The translations under genes were made by a program, and so were the position numbers. The notes beneath the pieces are model-generated. The model was not told the origin of the DNA. It ran no database searches and saw only the letters and a list, made by a program, of their open reading frames with translations. This document shows positions 12,861 to 21,660 of a stretch of 64,000 bases of DNA, one piece after another. How positions within the stretch are numbered: position 1 is the first letter of the stretch; each line of letters opens with the position of its first letter. Source of the stretch: Hydractinia symbiolongicarpus (Eukaryota; Cnidaria; Hydrozoa; Anthoathecata; Hydractiniidae); NCBI RefSeq assembly GCF_029227915.1, contig NC_079876.1, positions 870,001-934,000 of the forward strand, read 5' to 3'.

Positions 12861-14000
12861 GCTGAATAAAAGAAGTTTAATCGCCGGCAAACGAAAACCT
12901 GCGATTTCCCGTAAATCCTGGACTCGGCCCGTATAGTCAAAAGTATACAAAGAAAGTACCCAGGGTGTAAACGCATTTCCCGAACGAATTTTTAAATTAT
13001 TTTTTCACCACTAAAACGCATGAGACTTGTAGTTTTCAAAAATGTTTTCATTTTTGATGAGACGCTGAATAAAAGAAGTTTAATCGCCGGCAAACGAAAA
13101 CCTGCCACTCCCCGTAAATCCCGGCTTGGCCCGTATAGTCAAAAGTATACAAAGAAAGTACCCAGGGAGTAAACTCTTTTCCCGAACGATTTTTTAAATT
13201 ATTTTTTCACCACTAAAACGCATGAGACTTGTAGTTTTCAAAAATGTTTTTATTTTTAATGAGACGCTGAATAAAAGAAGTTTAATCGCCGGCAAACGAA
13301 AACCTGCGATTTCCCGTAAATCCTGGACTCGGCCCGTATAGTCAAAAGTATACAAAGAAAGTACCCAGGGAGTAAACTCATCTCCCAAACGATTTTTTAA
13401 ATGATTATTTCACCACTAAAGCCCATAAGACTTGTAGTCTTTAAAATTGTTTTCATTTTTGATGAGACCTGAATAAAAGATGTTTAATCGCCTGCAAACG
13501 AAAACCCGCGATTTCCCGTAAATCCCAGACTCGGCCCATATAGTTAAAAGTATCCAAGGAAAGTACCCAGTGAGTAAACTCATTTCCCGAACGAATTTTT
13601 AAATTATTTTTTCACCACTAAAACGCATGAGACTTGTAGTTTTCAGAAATGTTTTCATTTTTGATGAGACGCTGAATAAAAGAAGTTTAATCGCCGGCAA
13701 ACGAAAACCTGCGATTTCCCGTAAATCCCGGACTCGGCCCGTATACTCAAAAGTATACAAAGAAAGTACCCAGGGAGTAAACTCATTTCCCAAACGATTT
13801 TTTAAATTATTATTTCACCACTAAAGCCCATGAGACTTGTAGTTTTTAAAAATGTTTTCATTTTTGATGAGACGCTGAATAAAAGATGTTTAATCGCCTG
13901 CAAACGAAAACCCGCGATTTTCCGTAAATCCCGGACTCGGCCCGTATAGTTAAAAGTATACAAGGAAAGTACCCAGTGAGTAAACTCATTTCCCGAACGA

Positions 14001-15829
14001 ATTTTTAAATTATTTTTTCACCACTAAAACGCATGAGACTTGTAGTTTTCAGAAATGTTTTCATTTTTGATGAGACGCTGAATAAAAGAAATTTAATCGC
14101 CGGCAAACGAAAACCCGCCATTTCCCGTAAACCCCGGACTCGGCCCGCATAGTCAAAAGTATACAAAGAAAGTACCCAGGGAGTAAACTCATTTCCCGAA
14201 CGAATTTTTAAATTATTTTTTCACCACTAAAACGCATGAGACTTGTAGTTTTCAGAAATGTTTTCATTTTTGATGAGACGCTGAATAAAAGAAATTTAAT
14301 CGCCGGTAAACGAAAACCCGCCATTTCCCGTAAACCCCGGACTCGGCCCGCATAGTCAAAAGTATACAAAGAAAGTACCCAGGGAGTAAACTCATTTCCC
14401 GAACGATTTTTTAAATTATTTTTTCACCACTAAAACGCATGAGACTTGTAGTTTTAAAAAATGTTTTCATTTTTGATGAGACGCTGAATAAAAGAAGCTT
14501 AATCGCCGGCAAACGAAAACCTGCGATTTCCCGTAAATCCCGGACTCGGCCCGTATACTCAAAAGTATACAAAGAAAGTACCCAGGGAGTAAACTCATTT
14601 CCCAAACGATTTTTTAAATTATTATTTCACCACTAAAGCCCATGAGACTTGTAGTTTTTAAAAATGTTTTCATTTTTGATGAGACGCCGAATAAAAGATG
14701 TTTAATCGCCGGCAAACGAAAACCCGCGATTTCCCGTAAATGCCGGACTCGGCCGGTATAGTCAAAAGTATACAAGGAAAGTACCCAGTGAGTAAACTCA
14801 TTTCCCGAACGAATTTTTAAATTACTTTTTCACCACTAAAACGCATAAGACTTGTAGTTTTCAAAAATGTTTTCATTTTTGATGAGACGCTGAATAAAAG
14901 AAGTTTAATCGCCGGCAAACGAAAACCTGCGATTTCCCGTAAATCCCGGACCCGTCCGTATAGTCAAAAGTATACAAAGAAAGTACCCAGGGAGTAAACT
15001 CATTTCCCAAACGATTTTTTAAATTATTATTTCACCACTAAAGCCCATGAGACTTGTAGTTTTTAAAAATGTTTTCATTTTTAATGAGACGCTGAATAAA
15101 AGAAGTTTAATCGCCGGCAAACGAAAACCTGCGATTTCCCGTAAATCCTGGACTCGGCCCGTATAGTCAAAAGTATACAAAGAAAGTACCCAGGGAGTAA
15201 ACTCATTTCCCGAACGAATTTTTAAATTATTTTTTCACCACTAAAACGCATGAGACTTGTAGTTTTCAAAAATGTTTTCATTTTTGATGAGACGCTGAAT
15301 AAAAGAAGTTTAATCGCCGGCAAACGAAAACCTGCGATTTCCCGTAAATCCCGGACTCGGCCCGTATAGTCAAAAGTATACAAGGAAAGTACCCAGTGAG
15401 TAAACTTATTTCCCGAACGAATTTTTAAATTATTTTTTCACCACTAAAACGCATGAGACTTGTAGTTTTTAAAAATGTTTTTATTTTTGATGAGACGCTG
15501 AATAAAAGAAGTTTAATCGCCGGCAAACGAAAACCTGCGATTTCCCGTAAATCCCGGACTCGGCCCGTATAGTCAAAAGTATACAAAGAAAGTACCCAGG
15601 GTGTAAACGCATTTCCCGAACGATTTTTTAAATTATTTTTTCACCACTAAAACGCATGAGACTTGTAGTTTTCAAAAATGTTTTCATTTTTGATGAGACG
15701 CTGAACAAAAGAAGTTTAATCGCCGGCAAACGAAAACCCGCGACTCCCCGTAAATCCCGGCTTGGCCTGTATAGTCAAAAGTATACAAAGAAAGTACCCA
15801 GGGAGTAAACTCTTTTCCCGAACGATTTT
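14001..15829 (+). repeat. Mixed 203 bp monomer block
   Basis: About nine monomers leading out of the 6-mer HOR. Two neighbouring copies near 14,030 and 14,233 share CCGCCATTTCCCGTAAACCCC and a GCATAGTC core, so they look like a local monomer duplication. The remaining types recur elsewhere in the window in a different order. I see no gene and no foreign sequence. Confidence 0.7.
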
Positions 15830-16474
15830 TTAAATTATTTTTTCACCACTAAAACGCATGAGACTTGTAGTTTTCAAAAATGTTTTTATTTTTAATGAGA
15901 CGCTGAATAAAAGAAGTTTAATCGCCGGCAAACGAAAACCTGCGATTTCCCGTAAATCCTGGACTCGGCTTGTATAGTCAAAAGTATACAAAGAAAGTAC
16001 CCAGGGAGTAAACTCATCTCCCAAACGATTTTTTAAATTATTATTTCACCACTAAAGCCCATAAGACTTGTAGTCTTTAAAATTGTTTTCATTTTTGATG
16101 AGACCTGAATAAAAGATGTTTAATCGCCTGCAAATGAAAACCCGCGATTTCCCGTAAATCCCGCACTCGGCCCATATAGTTAAAAGTATCCAAGGAAAGT
16201 ACCCAGTGAGTAAACTCATTTCCCGAACGAATTTTTAAATTATTTTTTCACCACTAAAACGCATGAGACTTGTAGTTTTCAGAAATGTTTTCATTTTTGA
16301 TAAGACGCTGAATATAAGAAGTTTATTCGCCGGCAAACAAAAACCTGCGATTTCCCGTAAATCCCGGACTCGGCCCGTATAGTCAAAAGTATACAAGGAA
16401 AGTACCCAGTGAGTAAACTTATTTCCCGAACGAATTTTTAAATTATTTTTTCACCACTAAAACGCATGAGACTT

Positions 16475-16496
16475 GTAGTTTTGTTTCAAAAACTAC
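16475..16496. other. Left sat2 junction with inverted repeat
   Basis: Host GTAGTTTT (16,475-16,482) meets sat2 GTTTCAAAAACTAC (16,483-16,496). Together they form an inverted repeat, GTAGTTTT against AAAACTAC, around a short loop. The sat2 end motif recurs as a direct repeat at the right junction (17,456-17,469). Confidence 0.8.
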
Positions 16497-16711
16497 ATTT
16501 CATTGAATTTGTAACAGTATCAATCCATTTGTGTTACTTACTCAATTGGACTCCAAGAAATAACATTCTTCCTAATTTGACATGATTGCCGCAACTCAGC
16601 GATTACACTGGTCCCTGTGGTAGCGCTTCATTTGAAAAGTAAGATAAAAAAATCACGTTTTAGCCGTGTGACAAATCCTAGCCGTTAGCGCGCGCTGAAG
16701 AAATAGAGACA

Positions 16712-17083
16712 GTTTCAAATACTACTTTTCACGGACTTTCTATCGATGTCAGTCCGTTTGAGTAACAACGGTTGGGTCACATATTCGTACCAACATGTAT
16801 TTAGCGATATTTTTCCAATATTCCTAGGTTGCATCGGTTTTAGCAGTGAAACGATTGACTGTGGTACTTTATTGAACGAACTTTGGACTGTGACCTGATA
16901 AATGTGATAAATGAGACAATTGAACTCCAAGAAATAACATTCTTCCTAATTTGATGTGCTTGCTGGAACTCAGCGATTACACTGGGCGCTGTGGTAGCGC
17001 TTCATTTAAAAATTTAGATAAATAAGTCATTCTTTACCGTGGCACCAATCCTAGCCGTTATCGCGCGCTGAAGAATAGCGACA
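16712..17083 (+). repeat. sat2 full monomer, 372 bp (copy 1, first)
   Basis: First complete sat2 repeat, from GTTTCAAATACTAC to the base before the next such motif. It contains the landmarks GTTGGGTCACATATTCGTAC, AACTTTGGACTGTGACCTG and CTCCAAGAAATAACATTC, each also present in the following repeat. Confidence 0.85.
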
Positions 17084-17455
17084 GTTTCAAAAACTACATT
17101 TCATTGACTTTTTAACGGTGTCAGTCCGTTTGAGTTACAATCGTTGGGTCACATATTCGTACCAACATGTATTTAGCGATATTTATCTGTTATTACTAGG
17201 TTGCATCGCTTTTAAAAGTGAAACGATTGAATGTGGTACTTAATTGAACGAACTTTGGACTGTGACCTGATAAATGGGATAAATGAGACAATTGGACTCC
17301 AAGAAATAACATTCTTCCTAATTTGATGTGCTTGCCGGAACTCAGCGATTACCCTGGGCGCTGTGGTAGCGCTTCATTTAAAAATTTAGATAAATAAGTC
17401 ATTCTTTACTGTGGCACCAATCCTAGCCCTTATCACGCGCTGAAGAATAGCGACA
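17084..17455 (+). repeat. sat2 full monomer, 372 bp (copy 1, second)
   Basis: Second complete sat2 repeat, the same 372 bp length as the previous one. It differs by scattered substitutions concentrated in the first 150 bp (for example ATTTATCTGTTATTAC against ATTTTTCCAATATTCC). It is followed by one more terminal motif, GTTTCAAAAACTAC, at the right junction. Confidence 0.85.
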
Positions 17456-17484
17456 GTTTCAAAAACTACGTTTCATTTTTGATG
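17456..17484. other. Right sat2 junction
   Basis: The sat2 motif GTTTCAAAAACTAC (17,456-17,469) is followed by GTTT and then by host CATTTTTGATG from 17,474. The host monomer has TTTCAAAAATGTTTTCATTT at this place, so the two sequences are similar over about 20 bp across the junction. Confidence 0.8.
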
Positions 17485-18880
17485 AAACGCTGAATAAAAG
17501 AAGTTTAATCGCCGGCAAACGAAAACCTGCGATTTCCCGTAAATTCTGGACTCGGCCCGTATAGTCAAAAGTATACAAAGAAAGTACCCAGGGTGTAAAC
17601 GCATTTCCCGAACGATTTTTTAAATTATTTTTTCACCACTAAAACGCATGAGACTTGTAGTTTTTAAAATTGTTTTCATTTTTGATGAGACGCTGAATAT
17701 AAGAAGTTTAATCGCCGGCAAACAAAAACCTGCGATTTCCCGTAAATCCCGGACTCGGCCCGTATAGTCAAAAGTATACAAGGAAAGTACCCAGTGAGTA
17801 AACTTATTTCCCGAACGAATTTTTATATTATTTTTTCACCACTAAAACGCATGAGACTTGTAGTTTTTAAAAATGTTTTCATTTTTGATGAAACGCTGAA
17901 TAAAAGAAGTTTAATCGCCGGCAAACGAAAACCTGCGATTTCCCGTAAATCCTGGACTCGGCCCGTATAGTCAAAAGTATACAAAGAAAGTACCCAGGGT
18001 GTAAACGCATTTCCCGAACGAATTTTTAAATTATTTTTTCACCACTAAAACGCATGAGACTTGTAGTTTTCAAAAATGTTTTCATTTTTGATGAGACGCT
18101 GAATAAAAGAAGTTTAATCGCCGGCAAACGAAAACCTGCCACTCCCCGTAAATCCCGGCTTGGCCCGTATAGTCAAAAGTATACAAAGAAAGTACCCAGG
18201 GAGTAAACTCTTTTCCCGAACGATTTTTTAAATTATTTTTTCACCACTAAAACGCATGAGACTTGTAGTTTTCAAAAATGTTTTTATTTTTAATGAGACG
18301 CTGAATAAAAGAAGTTTAATCGCCGGCAAACGAAAACCTGCGATTTCCCGTAAATCCTGGACTCGGCCCGTATAGTCAAAAGTATACAAAGAAAGTACCC
18401 AGGGAGTAAACTCATCTCCCAAACGATTTTTTAAATGATTATTTCACCACTAAAGCCCATAAGACTTGTAGTCTTTAAAATTGTTTTCATTTTTGATGAG
18501 ACCTGAATAAAAGATGTTTAATCGCCTGCAAACGAAAACCCGCGATTTCCCGTAAATCCCAGACTCGGCCCATATAGTTAAAAGTATCCAAGGAAAGTAC
18601 CCAGTGAGTAAACTCATTTCCCGAACGAATTTTTAAATTATTTTTTCACCACTAAAACGCATGAGACTTGTAGTTTTCAGAAATGTTTTCATTTTTGATA
18701 AGACGCTGAATATAAGAAGTTTAATCGCCGGCAAACAAAAACCTGCGATTTCCCGTAAATCCCGGACTCGGCCCGTATAGTCAAAAGTATACAAGGAAAG
18801 TACCCAGTGAGTAAACTTATTTCCCGAACGAATTTTTAAATTATTTTTTCACCACTAAAACGCATGAGACTTGTAGTTTT
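17474..18880 (+). repeat. 203 bp satellite array, section between the two sat2 inserts
   Basis: About seven 203 bp monomers separate the two foreign sat2 segments. The array resumes at CATTTTTGATG, inside hairpin H1, and the next TGAGACTTG falls at 17,649, exactly where the 203 bp register predicts. The first monomers carry GATGAAACG and the GGGTGTAAAC tail. The later ones match the 6-mer family of 8.1-14.0 kb, including the diagnostic monomer whose H1 is preceded by CATAAGACTTGTAGTCTTT (the TCTTT starts at 18,472). No gene is seen. Confidence 0.95.
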
Positions 18881-19109
18881 GTTTCAAAAACTACATTTCA
18901 TTGAATTTGTAACAGTATCAATCCATTTGTGTTACTTACTCAATTGGACTCCAAGAAATAACATTCTTCCTAATTTGACATGATTGCCGCAACTCAGCGA
19001 TTACACTGGTCCCTGTGGTAGCGCTTCATTTGAAAAGTAAGATAAAAAAATCACGTTTTAGCCGTGTGACAAATCCTAGCCGTTAGCGCGCGCTGAAGAA
19101 ATAGAGACA

Positions 19110-19481
19110 GTTTCAAATACTACTTTTCACGGACTTTCTATCGATGTCAGTCCGTTTGAGTAACAACGGTTGGGTCACATATTCGTACCAACATGTATTT
19201 AGCGATATTTTTCCAATATTACTAGGTTGCATCGGTTTTAGCAGTGAAACGATTGACTGTGGTACTTTATTGAACGAACTTTGGACTGTGACCTGATAAA
19301 TGTGATAAATGAGACAATTGAACTCCAAGACATAACATTCTTCCTAATTTGATGTGCTTGCTGGAACTCAGCGATTACACTGGGCGCTGTGGTAGCGCTT
19401 CATTTAAAAATTTAGATAAATAAGTCATTCTTTACCGTGGCACCAATCCTAGCCGTTATCGCGCGCTGAAGAATAGCGACA
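19110..19481 (+). repeat. sat2 full monomer, 372 bp (copy 2, first)
   Basis: Counterpart of 16,712-17,083 at +2,398 bp. It includes both of the single-base differences seen between the two inserts. Confidence 0.85.
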
Positions 19482-19853
19482 GTTTCAAAAACTACATTTC
19501 ATTGACTTTTTAACGGTGTCAGTCCGTTTGAGTTACAATCGTTGGGTCACATATTCGTACCAACATGTATTTAGCGATATTTATCTGTTATTACTAGGTT
19601 GCATCGCTTTTAAAAGTGAAACGATTGAATGTGGTACTTAATTGAACGAACTTTGGACTGTGACCTGATAAATGGGATAAATGAGACAATTGGACTCCAA
19701 GAAATAACATTCTTCCTAATTTGATGTGCTTGCCGGAACTCAGCGATTACCCTGGGCGCTGTGGTAGCGCTTCATTTAAAAATTTAGATAAATAAGTCAT
19801 TCTTTACTGTGGCACCAATCCTAGCCCTTATCACGCGCTGAAGAATAGCGACA
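19482..19853 (+). repeat. sat2 full monomer, 372 bp (copy 2, second)
   Basis: Counterpart of 17,084-17,455 at +2,398 bp. I saw no difference by eye. Confidence 0.85.
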
Positions 19854-20053
19854 GTTTCAAAAACTACGTTTCATTTTTGATGAAACGCTGAATAAAAGAA
19901 GTTTAATCGCCGGCAAACGAAAACCTGCGATTTCCCGTAAATTCTGGACTCGGCCCGTATAGTCAAAAGTATACAAAGAAAGTACCCAGGGTGTAAACGC
20001 ATTTCCCGAACGATTTTTTAAATTATTTTTTCACCACTAAAACGCATGAGACT

Positions 20054-21660
20054 TGTAGTTTTCAAAAATGTTTTCATTATTGATGAGACGCTGAATAAAA
20101 GAAGTTTAATCGCCGGCAAACGAAAACCTGCGACTCCCCGTAAATCCCGGCTTGGCCCGTATAGTCAAAAGTATACAAAGAAAGTACCCAGGGAGTAAAC
20201 TCTTTTCCCGAACGATTTTTTAAATTATTTTTTCACCACTAAAACGCATGAGACTTGTAGTTTTCAAAAATGTTTTCATTTTTAATGAGACGCTGAATAA
20301 AAGAAGTTTAATCGCCGGCAAACGAAAACCTGCGATTTCCCGTAAATCCTGGACTCGGCCCGTATAGTCAAAAGTATACAAAGAAAGTACCCAGGGAGTA
20401 AACTCATCTCCCAAACGATTTTTTAAATTATTATTTCACCACTAAAGCCCATGAGACTTGTAGTTTTTAAAATTGTTTTAATTTTTGATGAGACCTGAAT
20501 AAAAGATGTTTAATCGCCGGCAAACGAAAACCCGCGATTTCCCGTAAATCCCGGACTCGGCCCGTATAGTCAAAAGTATACAAAGAAAGTACCCAGGAAG
20601 TAAACTCATTTCCCAAACGATTTTTTAAATTATTATTTTACCACTAAAGCCCATGAGACTTGTAGTTTTTAAAATTGTTTTCATTTTTGATGAGACGCTG
20701 AATATAAGAAGTTTAATCGCCGGCAAACAAAAACCTGCGATTTCCCGTAAATCCCGGACTCGGCCCGTATAGTCAAAAGTATACAAGGAAAGTACCCAGT
20801 GAGTAAACTTATTTCCCGAACGAATTTTTAAATTATTTTTTCACCACTAAAACGCATGAGACTTGTAGTTTTCAAAAATGTTTTCATTATTGATGAGACG
20901 CTGAATAAAAGAAGTTTAATCGCCGGCAAACGAAAACCTGCGACTCCCCGTAAATCCCGGCTTGGCCCGTATAGTCAAAAGTATACAAAGAAAGTACCCA
21001 GGGAGTAAACTCTTTTCCCGAACGATTTTTTAAATTATTTTTTCACCACTAAAACGCATGAGACTTGTAGTTTTCAAAAATGTTTTCATTTTTAATGAGA
21101 CGCTGAATAAAAGAAGTTTAATCGCCGGCAAACGAAAACCTGCGATTTCCCGTAAATCCTGGACTCGGCCCGTATAGTCAAAAGTATACAAAGAAAGTAC
21201 CCAGGGAGTAAACTCATCTCCCAAACGATTTTTTAAATTATTATTTCACCACTAAAGCCCATGAGACTTGTAGTTTTTAAAATTGTTTTAATTTTTGATG
21301 AGACCTGAATAAAAGATGTTTAATCGCCGGCAAACGAAAACCCGCGATTTCCCGTAAATCCCGGACTCGGCCCGTATAGTCAAAAGTATACAAAGAAAGT
21401 ACCCAGGAAGTAAACTCATTTCCCAAACGATTTTTTAAATTATTATTTTACCACTAAAGCCCATGAGACTTGTAGTTTTTAAAATTGTTTTCATTTTTGA
21501 TGAGACGCTGAATATAAGAAGTTTAATCGCCGGCAAACAAAAACCTGCGATTTCCCGTAAATCCCGGACTCGGCCCGTATAGTCAAAAGTATACAAGGAA
21601 AGTACCCAGTGAGTAAACTTATTTCCCGAACGAATTTTTAAATTATTTTTTCACCACTAA
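20054..21660 (+). repeat. 4-mer higher-order repeat, period 810 bp, two copies
   Basis: The rare variant TTTTCATTATTGATGAG starts at 20,071 and 20,881, 810 bp apart. The four monomers that follow match in order: GCTTGGCC core; TTTTTAATGAG with CCTGGACTCGG; AAAATTGTTTTAATTTTTG; and AAAATTG with GAATATAAG. 810 bp equals two 203 bp plus two 202 bp monomers. The copies look identical by eye. Confidence 0.88.

Larger units (their letters stand above)
8127..14000 (+). repeat. 6-mer higher-order repeat, period 1,216 bp, one 7-mer copy
   Basis: The diagnostic variant CATAAGACTTGTAGTCTTT places its TCTTT at 8,371, 9,587, 11,006, 12,222 and 13,438, giving spacings of 1,216, 1,419, 1,216 and 1,216. A 1,216 bp unit equals four 203 bp plus two 202 bp monomers. 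The 1,419 bp copy has one extra 203 bp monomer: the type with TTTTTATATTATT and GATGAAACG occurs twice in a row at about 10.15-10.55 kb, while other units have it once. Units are nearly identical by eye. This is a young, homogenised HOR, and the 7-mer copy records unequal exchange or duplication of a single monomer. Confidence 0.9.
1..16482 (+). repeat. 203 bp satellite array, left section
   Basis: Continuous head-to-tail array of a 203 bp monomer. The phrase TGAGACTTGTAG recurs at 51, 254, 457, 660 and 863, exactly 203 bp apart, and continues without inversion. A typical monomer has a T-rich hairpin, an AATAAA-containing segment, a CpG-dense core and an AT-rich tail ending in TTCACCACTAAA. 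Monomers of 202 bp come from recurrent single-base losses, such as GAGACCTGAAT in place of GAGACGCTGAAT. The array is already under way at base 1, so its left edge lies outside the window. No gene is present: open frames of about 64 codons occur on both strands in most monomers and end at the same AT-rich stop region, as expected for repeat copies. Function is inferred to be structural heterochromatin. Confidence 0.97.
16483..17473 (+). repeat. Foreign 372 bp satellite (sat2) segment, insert copy 1
   Basis: A 991 bp stretch unrelated to the 203 bp monomer except for a short shared motif at its ends. It is itself tandemly repeated: GTTTCAAAnACTAC starts at 16,483, 16,712, 17,084 and 17,456, with spacings of 229, 372 and 372 bp. 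So it holds one copy lacking about 143 bp, two full 372 bp copies (more than 90% alike by eye) and a terminal motif. The left junction follows GTAGTTTT at 16,475-16,482. On the right the host monomer resumes at CATTTTTGATG from 17,474. A 71-codon minus-strand frame (16,715-16,930) shows no recognisable domain, and I do not call it a gene. Whether sat2 is a separate satellite family or the tandem core of a mobile element cannot be decided from this window. Confidence 0.9.
15830..17655 (+). repeat. 2,398 bp duplication, copy 1 (carries sat2 insert)
   Basis: Aligns at a constant offset of 2,398 bp with 18,228-20,053, including the whole sat2 insert and the 203 bp monomers on both sides. In the satellite part before the insert I see about five substitutions over some 650 bp, for example GGCTTGTATAG against GGCCCGTATAG near 15,968. 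In the 991 bp insert I see only two. Similarity falls off left of about 15.8 kb and right of about 17.66 kb, where the two copies continue with different monomer types. The edges are estimates from where diagnostic variants stop matching. Confidence 0.85.
18881..19871 (+). repeat. Foreign 372 bp satellite (sat2) segment, insert copy 2
   Basis: Near-identical copy of the segment at 16,483-17,473, shifted by 2,398 bp, with the same two junctions. Differences seen by eye: TTACTAGG here against TTCCTAGG at about 16,831, and AAGACATAAC here against AAGAAATAAC at about 16,931. The internal arrangement of one shortened and two full 372 bp repeats is the same, so the shortening predates the duplication. 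Confidence 0.9.
18228..20053 (+). repeat. 2,398 bp duplication, copy 2 (carries sat2 insert)
   Basis: Second copy of the unit described for 15,830-17,655, at an offset of exactly 2,398 bp. The left and right sat2 junctions are identical in the two copies. One insertion event followed by amplification inside the array therefore explains both better than two independent insertions. The leftmost part of this copy matches the 6-mer family of 8.1-14.0 kb (AAATGATTATTTC, CCCAGACTCGG) more closely than copy 1 does, which suggests later exchange or conversion. Confidence 0.85.

Noticed and set aside
16687-16696. AGCGCGCGCT palindrome in sat2 as a binding site
   Set aside because: It is a perfect 10 bp palindrome but is degraded in the two later sat2 repeats, so there is no sign of conservation.
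16715-16930. 71-codon minus-strand frame in sat2 (and its copy at 19,113-19,328)
   Set aside because: It lies across the start of a 372 bp satellite repeat, is not open in the next repeat, and resembles no protein family I recognise.
16483-17473. sat2 as a classical DNA transposon or LTR element
   Set aside because: There is no transposase or reverse transcriptase frame, no long terminal inverted repeats and no clear target-site duplication. Only short direct end motifs and 12 bp of replaced host sequence are seen. A Helitron-type element with a tandem core stays possible but is not supported here.
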